This document shows positions 22,743-31,700 of a stretch of DNA of 64,000 nucleotides, piece after piece (position 1 is the first letter of the stretch; each line of letters opens with the position of its first letter). The stretch is from Streptomyces spinosisporus. GTDB taxonomy: Bacteria > Actinomycetota > Actinomycetes > Streptomycetales > Streptomycetaceae. The translations under genes were made by a program, and so were the position numbers. The stretch lies in NCBI RefSeq assembly GCF_022698145.1, contig NZ_JALDAX010000012.1:62001-126000 (forward strand), read 5' to 3'. Below the pieces are notes generated by a model, which worked only from the letters and a program-made list of their open reading frames with translations, did no database searches and was not told where the DNA came from.

Positions 22743-23360
22743 ATGACGGATGACAACGTGGGTCTGACCGGGGCGGACGTCGACTGGGACGCGTCGGCCG
22801 CCTCCTTCGACGACGAGCCGGACCATGGGCTGCGCGATCCGGAGGTCCGGCGGGCGTGGGCCGCGCGGCTCTCCTCCTGGCTCCCCGCGCGGGCGAGCGA
22901 CGTCCTGGATCTCGGCTGCGGCACGGGCAGTCTGTCGCTCCTCGCGGCCGAGCAGGGACACCGCGTGACGGGCGTGGACGCGTCCCCGGCGATGGTCGAG
23001 CGCGCGAGGGCCAAGCTCGCGGGACGTGACGCCGTGTTCCTGGTCGGTGACGCGGCGGCACCCCCGGTGGGGGAGCAGCGCTTCGACGTCGTGCTCGTAC
23101 GGCACGTCCTGTGGGCGCTGCCCGACCCCGGCCGTGCACTGCGGCACTGGCGCGGACTCCTGCGGCCGGGCGGGCGGCTCGTCCTGGTCGAGGGCGTGTG
23201 GGGGACGACCCACCCGGTGGGCATCGCCGCCGACACCCTGACCGCCCTCCTCGCACCGCTCACGGGGCGGATACGGGTGGAACGGCTGTCGGAGGAGACG
23301 GCGCTGTGGGGAAAGGAGGTACCGGACGAGCGGTATGCGGTGGTGGCGGTCGTGGAGTGA
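22743..23360 (+). CDS. class I SAM-dependent methyltransferase
   Basis: The 205-residue protein has motif I VLDLGCGTGSLSL (about 48-60), then motif II VTGVDASPAMVERAR and the later LRPGGRLVLVEG. This is the Methyltransf_11/25 fold typical of small-molecule methyltransferases. The N-terminal WDASAASFDDEPDHGL is common to this group. The substrate is unknown and the neighbours give no pathway. No Shine-Dalgarno site is visible before ATG 22743; an in-frame start at 22692 is possible but begins with an unlikely sequence. Confidence 0.85.
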   Translation: MTDDNVGLTGADVDWDASAASFDDEPDHGLRDPEVRRAWAARLSSWLPARASDVLDLGCGTGSLSLLAAEQGHRVTGVDASPAMVERARAKLAGRDAVFLVGDAAAPPVGEQRFDVVLVRHVLWALPDPGRALRHWRGLLRPGGRLVLVEGVWGTTHPVGIAADTLTALLAPLTGRIRVERLSEETALWGKEVPDERYAVVAVVE

Positions 23361-23367
23361 GCGGTCC

Positions 23368-23877
23368 TCAGGTCAGCAGCGTGCCGAAGGTGCCCTCGTG
23401 GGCGAGAGCTTCCAGTTCGCTCAGTGCGGCCAGTGCGGCTGCCGCGGTTTCGGGGTCCGTCCGGGTCAAGCCACTGGCGGCGAACTCGTCCTCGTCCAGC
23501 CTGCGTACGTCCCTGCCGTCGGCGGAGCGCCACAGGTCCAGGTCGAGATCCTCGACCACGAGCTCGCTGCCGGCGAGCACGGCGGGGCGGGTGATGTCGC
23601 AGTACCAGCCCTTCAAGGCGCCCGCGGAGTCGCGGACCTCCTTCACCGCGTACCAGCGGTCCCGCCAGTAGTGCTCGGTGAAGACGTCGCCCTTCTCGAA
23701 GCGGACGAAGCCGAAGTCGCGGACGCCCTCGCCCGCCCAGGGGGCCCGGACGACGATGCGCGTGCCGTCGTCGCCGAGCAGCTCCGCCTCGTAACGGATC
23801 TTCGTGCGGCCCGCCTTGACCAGCACGACCTCGAGCCGGGCCGCCTGGCCGGTGGAGTCAGCCGAGTTCGCGGACAT
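23368..23877 (-). CDS. DUF402 domain protein
   Basis: The 169-residue protein carries the DUF402 fold: EHYWRDRWYAVKEVRD and GWYCDITRPAVL (about 75-105), then LDLDLWRSADGRDVRRLDEDEF. In this family a conserved Asp/Glu set binds a divalent metal. Related proteins include nucleoside di- and triphosphatases and the FAU-1-like RNA-binding end, but no activity can be assigned here. GGAGG lies 6 nt before the ATG at 23877, which overlaps the end of the upstream GNAT gene by 20 bp, indicating coupled translation. Confidence 0.85.
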   Translation of the reverse strand: MSANSADSTGQAARLEVVLVKAGRTKIRYEAELLGDDGTRIVVRAPWAGEGVRDFGFVRFEKGDVFTEHYWRDRWYAVKEVRDSAGALKGWYCDITRPAVLAGSELVVEDLDLDLWRSADGRDVRRLDEDEFAASGLTRTDPETAAAALAALSELEALAHEGTFGTLLT

Positions 23878-24790
23878 ACCGCACCTCCGTCGCACAGATC
23901 TCGTACCCGAACCACTTGTTGATCGCGAGCATCGGGCCGTTGCCCACGTCGTTGCCCGTGAGTGCCTCCGTGAGGCCGGCGGCGCGGGCGCGGTGCAGGG
24001 AGGCGTTCTTGGCGAGCTTGGCGAGGCCACGGCCGCGGAAGGCGCGGGCGGTGCCGGTCATGGCGGTCGCGTAACGGCCGGTCGCGGGGTCCGTGAACGC
24101 CACGCTGAAGGCGGCCGGGCGGCCCTCGACGAAGGCGATGGTGGTCAGCTCCCGGTCGAGCAGCGGATGCTTCCAGCTCTCCTCGATCCAGGTCTCGTAC
24201 TCGGTGAACTCGGTGTCCACGTCGCTCGGTTCGTCCCGGGTGGTCTCCGCGTCCAGCTCGAACAGCGGGCGCGGATCGTCCGCGACATCGGCCGCGGAGC
24301 GCAACTCGACGCCGGGCGGCGGGGATTGCAGCGGCGGCAGCGTGCCCTCGGCCAGATCGAGGCGGAGGAAGTGGGCGGAGCGGCCGGCGCGGTAGCCGTG
24401 CCGCTCGGCGAAGTCCCGGTTCGCGGGCTCGTCCAGCACCCACGCGAACAGCTTCGTCGCCCCGTGCTCGGCGAGATGCTCCTCGGCGGTGCGGACCAGG
24501 AGCCCGCCGGCGCCGCGGCGCGTCCGGTCCGGGCGTACGTAGATGTTGAGCAATCCCTGGCCCGGCTCCGGGCTGTCGTGCGCCAGTTGCACCTGGGCGG
24601 TGCCGATCACCTCGCCGTCCTCCTCGGCGACGAGGGACCGGAAACGGGCGTCGGGGTGGGTGTGGGCCAGGCTGTGGACGATCGCGTCCGGGGTCCACAG
24701 GATGTACGGCAGGGCGAGGTGCCGTACCCGGGCGAAGTCCTCGACGTCGGTCCGGTCTGCGGGGCGCAGGTCGCGCACGATCACCGTCAT
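23858..24790 (-). CDS. tandem GNAT-domain acetyltransferase
   Basis: The 310-residue protein contains two GNAT domains. The first (about 1-150) has RPDRTRRGAGGLLVRTAEEHL and ends HGYRAGRSAHFLRLDL. The second (about 165-310) has GTARAFRGRGLAKLAKNASL and NKWFGYEICATEVRY. This two-domain layout matches MshD-like and aminoglycoside-type Streptomyces GNATs, but true MshD residues are not obvious. Substrate unknown. The start at 24790 lacks a Shine-Dalgarno site; the mRNA may be leaderless. A 20-bp overlap couples it to the DUF402 gene. Confidence 0.82.
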   Translation of the reverse strand: MTVIVRDLRPADRTDVEDFARVRHLALPYILWTPDAIVHSLAHTHPDARFRSLVAEEDGEVIGTAQVQLAHDSPEPGQGLLNIYVRPDRTRRGAGGLLVRTAEEHLAEHGATKLFAWVLDEPANRDFAERHGYRAGRSAHFLRLDLAEGTLPPLQSPPPGVELRSAADVADDPRPLFELDAETTRDEPSDVDTEFTEYETWIEESWKHPLLDRELTTIAFVEGRPAAFSVAFTDPATGRYATAMTGTARAFRGRGLAKLAKNASLHRARAAGLTEALTGNDVGNGPMLAINKWFGYEICATEVRYVRELG

Positions 24791-24861
24791 GTGGACGCAC
24801 GCTACGGCGGGACACGCCCCTGCGCCTCTCATTTTCCGGCGGGTGCGGAAGAATCGGCTGC

Positions 24862-25233
24862 GTGACCTTGAAGATCCACATCGACGACAGTGCTGCCCCG
24901 TACGAGCAGGTGCGGGCACAGATCTCCGATCAGGCGCGGTCGGGCGTGCTGCCGGTGGGGTACCGGCTGCCGACCGTGCGCGGGCTCGCCGAGTCACTGG
25001 GCCTCGCCGCGAACACGGTCGCCAAGGCCTACCGCGCGCTGGAGAGCGACGGGGTGATCGAGACCCGGGGGCGCCACGGCACGTATGTGGCCGCCGCGGG
25101 CTCGGCCGCGGAGCGGGAGCTGGCGGCCGCCGCGCAGGCCTACGCCGAGCGGGCGCGTCGGTTGGGGATGGCGGAGTCGGAGGCCGCGGCCGCGGTGCGG
25201 GACGCCCTGCGCGCGGCCTACGGCAAGGAGTGA
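24862..25233 (+). CDS. GntR-family regulator, YtrA subfamily
   Basis: The 123-residue protein has a winged helix (YEQVRAQISDQARSGVLPVG then LPTVRGLAESLGLAANTVAK) and only a short helical tail. That is the YtrA type, without an effector domain. YtrA regulators usually control adjacent ABC transporters, but none is present. The GTG start lies about 10 nt after AGAATC and has no Shine-Dalgarno site, so a leaderless message is likely. It is divergent from the tandem GNAT gene (71 bp apart), which could be its target. Confidence 0.87.
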   Translation: MTLKIHIDDSAAPYEQVRAQISDQARSGVLPVGYRLPTVRGLAESLGLAANTVAKAYRALESDGVIETRGRHGTYVAAAGSAAERELAAAAQAYAERARRLGMAESEAAAAVRDALRAAYGKE

Positions 25234-25263
25234 GCAGGGTTCCGCGAAACGAGGGCGCGGGTG

Positions 25264-26016
25264 TCAGGGGGTGCGCGTCACCCTGAGGTGCGCCGCGCGT
25301 GCCGCCGCCGCGAACGTGGCCGCGTCCTCGACCGCCGCCCCGTTCGGGTCGTTGTTGAAGTACGCGTACACGTCGGCGTCCGCTCCCCATGACTGCGCGA
25401 TGCGCTCGGCCCAGGTCGTCAGGGCCCGGCGCCCGTAGCGCGGCCACGCCTGCGCGCGGCCCTCGTGGAAGCGGACGTAGCCCCAGTCGGTGGTGCGCCA
25501 CAGCGGGCCGGCCGGGCGCGCCCGGACGTCGGCCCAGCACAGGGCGGCGCCGCGCGCTGTGAGCACCTCGCGGATCTCGTCGGTCCACCAGGAGTCGTGG
25601 CGTGGCTCGACCGCCACGCGCGTGCCGGACGGGAAGCGGCACAGGCACGCGTCCAGCAGCTTCGCGTCGGCCTTGAGGGTCGGCGGGAGCTGGAGGAGGA
25701 CCGGGCCCAGGCGGTCGCCCAGGCCCGCCGCGTGGCTCATCAGACGCTCGACCGGCTCCTGCGGTTCGCGCAGCCGTCTGATGTGGGTCAGATAGCGGCT
25801 GGCCTTGACCGTGACCACGAAGTCCCGCGGCACCCGCTCCCGCCAGCTGACGAAGTTCTCCCGGCTCGGCAGGCGGTAGAACGCGTTGTTGATCTCCACC
25901 GTGGCGAAGTGCCGCGCGTACTCCTCCAGCCACAGCCGCTGCGGACACCGCTCCGGGTAGAGCACACCCCGCCAGTCCTTGTACTGCCACCCCGACGTAC
26001 CGACGAACAGGGTCAT
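25264..26016 (-). CDS. DUF72 (YecE-like) protein
   Basis: The 250-residue TIM-barrel-like protein has the DUF72 signatures GTSGWQYKDWRGVLYP, FATVEINNAFYRLPS and VEPRHDSWW, and ends with VYAYFNNDPNGAAV. The family is widespread and conserved but its function is unsettled; a nuclease-like metal barrel has been proposed. Length and motifs are normal. It lies 15 bp downstream of the AAA ATPase gene, so the two are probably one transcript. Confidence 0.88.
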   Translation of the reverse strand: MTLFVGTSGWQYKDWRGVLYPERCPQRLWLEEYARHFATVEINNAFYRLPSRENFVSWRERVPRDFVVTVKASRYLTHIRRLREPQEPVERLMSHAAGLGDRLGPVLLQLPPTLKADAKLLDACLCRFPSGTRVAVEPRHDSWWTDEIREVLTARGAALCWADVRARPAGPLWRTTDWGYVRFHEGRAQAWPRYGRRALTTWAERIAQSWGADADVYAYFNNDPNGAAVEDAATFAAAARAAHLRVTRTP

Positions 26017-26031
26017 ACGTCCATCAAAGCA

Positions 26032-27126
26032 CTACAGGTACAGCCCCGCGTCCGCCCCGTCCCGCGGCTCCGGCAGCGCCGTCGGCGAGGTGCCCCGGCG
26101 CAGTGCGTACAGCTCCGCCAGGGTGGCGCCCTCGCGGCCGACGCCCTCCTCGCTGCCGAGCCAGTCCACCGCCTCGCGGCGGGTCAGCGGCCCGACCTCG
26201 ATCCGGGCCAGACAGCGGCCGGGGCGGACCACGGCCGGGTGCAGACGCTCCAGGTCCTCGTTGGTCGTCACACCCACCAGGACGTTGCGCCCCTGGCCGA
26301 GCAGGCCGTCGGTGAGGTTGAGCAGCCGGGACAGGGCCTGGCCCGCCGTGTGCTTGGCCTCGCCGCGGATCAGCTCGTCGCAGTCCTCCAGGAGCAGCAG
26401 CCGCCAGCGGCCCTTGCCCGTCCCGTCCTCCTCGCCGATCGCGATGTCCATCAGATAGCCGACGTCGGAGAACAGCCGCTCGGGGTCGAGCACGCAGTCC
26501 ACCTGGCACCAGTCACGCCAGGAGCGCGCGAGGGTGCGCAGGGCCGAGGTCTTGCCGGTGCCCGGCGGGCCGTGCAGCAGGAGCAGCCGGCCCGCGATGT
26601 CCTCCGGTGTCGTCTTCATCAGGGTGTCCATCGCCTCGGCCACCGGTGCCGTGTAGTTCTCCCGCACCTCGTCCCAGGTGCCCGCGGAGATCTGCCGGGT
26701 GGTGCGGTGCGGGCCGCGCCTGGGCGAGACGTACCAGAAGCCCATCGTCACGTTCTCCGGCTGGGGTTCGGGCTCGTCCGCCGCGCCGTCCGTGGCCTGG
26801 TCGAGGATCTTCTCGGCCAGCTCGGCGGTGGTCGCGGTCACCGTGACGTCGGCGCCCCTGTTCCAGCGGGAGATCAGCAGCGTCCAGCCGTCGCCCTCCG
26901 CCAGCGTCGCGCTGCGGTCGTCGTCGCGGGCCACCCGCAGCACCCGGGCGCCCGGCGGCATGAGGGTCGCGCCGGAGCGGACGCGGTCGATGTTCGCCGC
27001 GTGGGAGTACGGCTGCTCGCCCGTCGCGAAGCGGCCGAGGAACAGCGCGTCGACGACGTCGGACGGCGAGTCGCTGTCGTCGACGTTGAGCCGGATCGGC
27101 AGCGCGTCGTATGGGTTCGCAGACAT
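26032..27126 (-). CDS. DUF5925/AAA-family ATPase
   Basis: The 364-residue protein has an N-terminal region of about 165 residues matching the DUF5925 type (RLNVDDSDSPSDVVDALFLG), then an AAA module. The AAA module has Walker A LHGPPGTGKTSALR, Walker B RLLLLEDCDEL, and sensor/arginine-finger elements LVGVTTNEDLERLHPAVVRPGR. The arrangement resembles Cdc48/Bcs1-like remodelling ATPases. Actinobacterial members have no assigned role that I know. Two in-frame ATGs (27126 and 27135) are possible and neither has a Shine-Dalgarno site. It is divergent from the GH39-like gene and cotranscribed with DUF72. Confidence 0.8.
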   Translation of the reverse strand: MSANPYDALPIRLNVDDSDSPSDVVDALFLGRFATGEQPYSHAANIDRVRSGATLMPPGARVLRVARDDDRSATLAEGDGWTLLISRWNRGADVTVTATTAELAEKILDQATDGAADEPEPQPENVTMGFWYVSPRRGPHRTTRQISAGTWDEVRENYTAPVAEAMDTLMKTTPEDIAGRLLLLHGPPGTGKTSALRTLARSWRDWCQVDCVLDPERLFSDVGYLMDIAIGEEDGTGKGRWRLLLLEDCDELIRGEAKHTAGQALSRLLNLTDGLLGQGRNVLVGVTTNEDLERLHPAVVRPGRCLARIEVGPLTRREAVDWLGSEEGVGREGATLAELYALRRGTSPTALPEPRDGADAGLYL

Positions 27127-27288
27127 GGCGTCCATGATCCGGCACGGGCGCTCGGTGTGCACCCGGTTTCCGCCGCGTTCGGTGGTGCTTCCGGAATGTC
27201 GGCCTCTGTATCCCGCCCATCCTGTTACAGACCTGTGCATTCACAACATCTGCCCTACCTGGCGTTCCCACGGTTACTGTTGCCCTCG

Positions 27289-28710
27289 ATGGGACGTCAT
27301 GGGTGGACTTCGGGGGCGGGGCGGTGGCGGCTCACCGCGCTGCTCGGGGTGGGCATCGCCGCACTGGCGCTGATCGTGACCCTGATCAACACACTGCCGG
27401 GGGGCGGCGGAAGCACCGCCGGCACCTCGCGCAACGGCGACACGGTGCACGGCACCCCGGTGACCCCGCCCGACCAGGACGAGCCCGAGGTGGGCTGGGG
27501 CTTCACCCACACCCAGTACAGCGCCGACGAGGGCAGCTCCGCCGCCTCCGAGCGGGTCGAGAAGCTGATCTCGGACGCCGGGGGCATGCCGCAGGACCAG
27601 GCGATCATGGGCTGGGGTGCCGACAACCCCGAGCCGGTGAAGGGGCGTTACGACTTCGGCGCGATGGACCGCCGTATCGACTTCATCCGCAGGTCCGGCG
27701 GCACCCCGGTGGTCACCCTGTGCTGCTCCCCGGACTGGATGAAGGGCGGCAGGGCCGGCGTCGACAACACGAACTGGAGCCAGTCGTTCCTGGAGACGGC
27801 CCCGAAGCCCGAGCACTACGCCGACTTCGCCGCGCTCGCCGCGACCGTCGCCAAGCGCTATCCGGACGTACGTCACTTCATCGTCTGGAACGAGTTCAAG
27901 GGCTTCTGGAACGACGCCAAGGGCCGCTGGGACTACGAGGGTTACACCAAGCTCTACAACCTGGTCTACAAGGCCCTGAAGAAGGTCGACAAGAAGATCA
28001 TGGTCGGCGGGCCGTATCTGGTCATGGACAGCGTCGACCCGCGCGCGGACGAGGCGTCGTCCGCTCTCAAGGGGCCCTGGGGCGCCATGGACCAGCGCAT
28101 CGTCGACGCCTTCGACTACTGGAACGAGAACAAGGCGGGCGCCGACTTCGTCGTCGTGGACGGCTCCAGCTACACCAACGACGACGAGATGCTGCCCAAC
28201 GAGTTCGCGGCGACCGACAAGTTCACCGCCGTCGGCAGATGGGTGCGGCAGCAGACGCACGATCTGCCGCTGTGGTGGGCCGAGTACTACGTCGAGCCCG
28301 CCGACGGCAACGACGAACGCAAGGGCTGGTCCGAGGCCCGCCGTGTCGCCGTCCAGGCCGCCGGAATGATCGCCATGGTCAAGGGCGGCGCATCCTCCGG
28401 CTTCTACTGGAACCCGGAGGACGAGAAGGGCGACGACTGCGCGGGCTGTCTGTGGACGCCGACCGACCAGGGGGACGGCGGCGCGAAGCTGCCGATGTTC
28501 GACCTGGTCTCCCGCTTCCACCAGGCGTTCCCGCCCGGCTCCGCCTACACGACCGTGTCCGTGGCCAAGGACGACGTGCCCAACGTCCGTGTCCTCGCCA
28601 CCGACCGGGCGGTCGTCGTCGTCAACACCCTCGACCGCTCGATCAGCGCCAAGATCGACGGCAAGCGGTTCGAGATGCAGGCGTACGAAGTGAAGTGGCT
28701 CGACCGGTAG
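27289..28710 (+). CDS. secreted or membrane-anchored GH39-like glycoside hydrolase
   Basis: The 473-residue protein has one N-terminal hydrophobic helix (LTALLGVGIAALALIVTLIN, about 14-33), a Gly/Ser/Thr linker and a TIM-barrel. VRHFIVWNEFKGFW gives the acid/base Glu, and LPLWWAEYYVEP the likely nucleophile Glu, as in GH39/clan GH-A. It probably trims or cleaves an extracellular polysaccharide. It faces, tail to tail, an operon for polysaccharide synthesis (35219 to 28741), so it may process that polymer. No Shine-Dalgarno site precedes ATG 27289; the large open frame upstream is antisense to two real genes and is not part of it. The stop codon lies within a terminator hairpin. Confidence 0.85.
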   Translation: MGRHGWTSGAGRWRLTALLGVGIAALALIVTLINTLPGGGGSTAGTSRNGDTVHGTPVTPPDQDEPEVGWGFTHTQYSADEGSSAASERVEKLISDAGGMPQDQAIMGWGADNPEPVKGRYDFGAMDRRIDFIRRSGGTPVVTLCCSPDWMKGGRAGVDNTNWSQSFLETAPKPEHYADFAALAATVAKRYPDVRHFIVWNEFKGFWNDAKGRWDYEGYTKLYNLVYKALKKVDKKIMVGGPYLVMDSVDPRADEASSALKGPWGAMDQRIVDAFDYWNENKAGADFVVVDGSSYTNDDEMLPNEFAATDKFTAVGRWVRQQTHDLPLWWAEYYVEPADGNDERKGWSEARRVAVQAAGMIAMVKGGASSGFYWNPEDEKGDDCAGCLWTPTDQGDGGAKLPMFDLVSRFHQAFPPGSAYTTVSVAKDDVPNVRVLATDRAVVVVNTLDRSISAKIDGKRFEMQAYEVKWLDR

Positions 28711-28728
28711 ACCGGCCGAGCCACTTCA
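28691..28728. terminator. bidirectional terminator overlapping GH39-like stop codon
   Basis: TGAAGTGGCTCGACCGGT and ACCGGCCGAGCCACTTCA pair at 17 of 18 positions. The left arm encodes the last residues of the hydrolase and the TAG sits at the tip. It separates convergent genes 30 bp apart. Confidence 0.85.
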
Positions 28729-28740
28729 CGGCACGCGCCC

Positions 28741-31700
28741 TCACTTCATCGTCAGGAACCGCTGCACCAGCGAGGCCAGGAACACCGCCAGCAGCGGCAG
28801 CGAGAACCAGAAACTGCTCTGCAGCCACCGCAGTTGCCGCACGCTCGGCCGCAGCGCGACCCGCACCACCTCGCGCGCCGTCATCAGCACGATGAGCGCG
28901 AGCGCGGCGAGGGCGCCGACGACCGACCACGGCGTCCAGGTGATCTGCGGTCCGATCGGACCCGGGTCCGGCTTCGCCACCTTGCCCCCGGGCTGCTTCG
29001 CGAGGGTGTAGATGACGGCGTCGTCGTTGACGAAGGCCTTCTTCAGCTCCGGCCGCCGGTCCAGGTTCTGGATGAGCCGGGGCTCCCAGGTGTCCGAATA
29101 CCCCACGTCCATGCGGAGATAGGTCGTCTGGCTCTCGTTGATCATCAGATACGAGTTCGGGCCCGCGTCCTTGAGCGCCTTGACCAGGCCGGACACCAGC
29201 ACCGGGTCGGGCGGCGCCAGCGTGGGCACGTAGTTGACCCGCTCCATGTCCTTCGCGCCCCACGGCAGCGCCGGCGTCACGTCGTTGACCGTGTCGTTGC
29301 TCAGCCACAGCACGCGCACCGTCGGCTTGTCGTGGGCGTACACGAAGTCCATGGCCGCGACCTCGCCGGGCCGCACCCGCTCGAACGGCTCATTGCCCCA
29401 GCGGGCCACCAGGAAGCCGCCCACCAGGAGCAGTCCCGCCAGCAGCGCGGCCAGCGGAGCGAGGCTCACCCGGTCCTTGTCCCGCTCCTCGGCGGTGACA
29501 CCGGTGCGCGGGAACAGGGCGAGACCGGCGAGGAGCGCCGCGCCCGGCACCGCGAACATGAAGACCCTAAGGGCCATTTCGCCGCCGTAGGACTGCATGC
29601 CGAAGCCCAGGAACGGGACGAAGGTCAGCACCAGCAGTGACCGCTCGCGGTACTTGTGGTCGCGTCGGCGCCACCAGCCCCAGCAGGCGAACGCCATCAC
29701 GCCGCCGGCCAGCAGGACGCGTGTGTAGAGCACCAGCTTGTGCGTCGAGTCGCCGCCCTGGATACGGCCTGAGACCGAGGTGGAGACATTGCTGCCGACC
29801 CCGCCGACCCCGCCGAACAGGTCGTTGAAGTGGCCCGACCAGTACGGCTCGGCCATGAAGCCCAGCCAGGCCGCGACCATCACGGCGAACAGGATGGGCA
29901 GGCCGCGCAGTTCGGACCTGCCGATCAGGACGAGCACCGCGAGCACGCCCAGCATCACGAACGGCGTGAGCTGGTGGGCCGGGACGCTCGCCGCGTACAG
30001 CCCGACCAGTACAGCGAGCAGAACCGCCCTCTGGCGGCGGTCGGTCGGTTCGACCTCCGCCTCACCCGGCCGCGCCTTCGTCCAGATCACGCGCGGCGCC
30101 CTGAACCAGACCAGCAGGATCGCCACGAACGTCAGATACAGCAGATACGTGAAGCCCTGCGGGGAGAAGTAGTCCTGCCCCACCCAGCTGCTGAGGACGA
30201 AGATCCAGATGCCGGTCCACTTGGCCCGCCAGCTCGCCCGCAGCGAGCGTACGAGCAGGAACATCGGGGCCAGATAGAGGAGTTCGATGGTGGTCGGCCA
30301 CCAGCGGATGACCTCGGAGAGGTCACTGACCCCGCAGGCCTTGGCGACGAACGCGGCCGCGGCGAAGAAGCCCGGCCAGCTCCAGCGCGCGTCCAGGTCC
30401 GGCACCGCGGATCCGGTGCGGTCGATGTAGTCGAGGAACCCGAGGTGCTGCCAGGCCGTCGGGAACCGCGGCTCCGTCTCGATCACCGCGGGCAGCGCAT
30501 GCAGCGAGACGACCGTCGCCAACAGCGTGACCAGCAGCAGCGCCTTGTGCTCGCGTCCGAGCCAGAGCAGCGAGGCGAACACCACGATCAGCAGCGCGGC
30601 ACCGACCAGCGTCGGCAGCGGCAGGACGGAGACGAGGCCGAGTCCGCCCATCCCGTCCAGATCGGCCTCGTCGATCCGCAGCGCGGGCACCCAGTACAAC
30701 AGCAGCGCGGCGGCCAGCAGACAACCGAGGACGACTCCGAGACGGCTGGGCTGCAGCCGCTCGCGCCAGGAGAGAGCCGGGGGTGCGGGTTCGCGCACCT
30801 CAGTGTCCCGGCCCTCTTCCTCCTGGGCCTCCTCGGGCGGCTCCTCCGTGACGAGCGAGGCCTCCGCCTCCCGTACGACCTCCTCGCCGAACTCGGCTCC
30901 GAACGGCGCGTCGACCTCGGCCGGTCCCAGCGAGGCCTCCGAACCCGGCTGCCGCTCCTCGACGGGCAGACCGACCTCCGGGTTCTGCGCCCAGGCCGGC
31001 CGGTGGTCGGGAGGCAGGACGGGTGTCCCGGTGGGCGGTGTCCCCGGCCCCGGGCGCACGTCCGGGCGGCGCTCCACATGGTCGAAGTCGACATGGATGC
31101 CGAGCGCGAGGGTGTCGGTGTCCAGCGCCCAGGCAGGCCCGCGCCTGCGCGGCGTCTCGCCGCCCGGGGCCTCGCGAGCCCCCAGGTCGGCGAGGTCCCC
31201 GTCGGGTGCCGCGTGCTCGGGCACGGCTGCGCTCGGAGCGGCCCGGAGAATCCCGTACAGCTTCGGGGCGGCGATCGCGACGATCACCGCCAGCGAGGAG
31301 ATCTCGGCGACACCGGCGCCGGTCAGCCCCATGCGGGGGAGCAGCAGCAGGGTCAGACCGAGCACCAGGGCGCACAACAGGCCCTGCAGCCAGGCGAGTC
31401 CGGCGGTGCGGCTCTGCGCGCGCAGCACCGCGAAGTACGTCTCCATGACGACCCTGAGCAGCGCGCCGACCGCGAACCAGCGCAGCAGCGGCGTCGCCGC
31501 GTCCGCGTAGCCCGCGCCGAAGACCCCCAGGATCCACGGGGCCCCGATGAACAGCACCCCGCAGATCGGCAGCATGATCCGCGCCATCCGCTTGAGCGCG
31601 GCACGGGTGTTGGCGGCCAGCCGGGCCGGGTCGTGCGAGCCCTCGACGGTCAGCGAGGCGCCCATGTTGATCGCGAGCAGATTGACCGTGCCGCCGATCG

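Noticed and set aside
25465..27288. Very long open frame leading into the GH39-like gene
   Set aside because: It runs antisense through two well-supported genes (DUF72, AAA ATPase). High GC keeps many frames open. The protein features begin only at ATG 27289.
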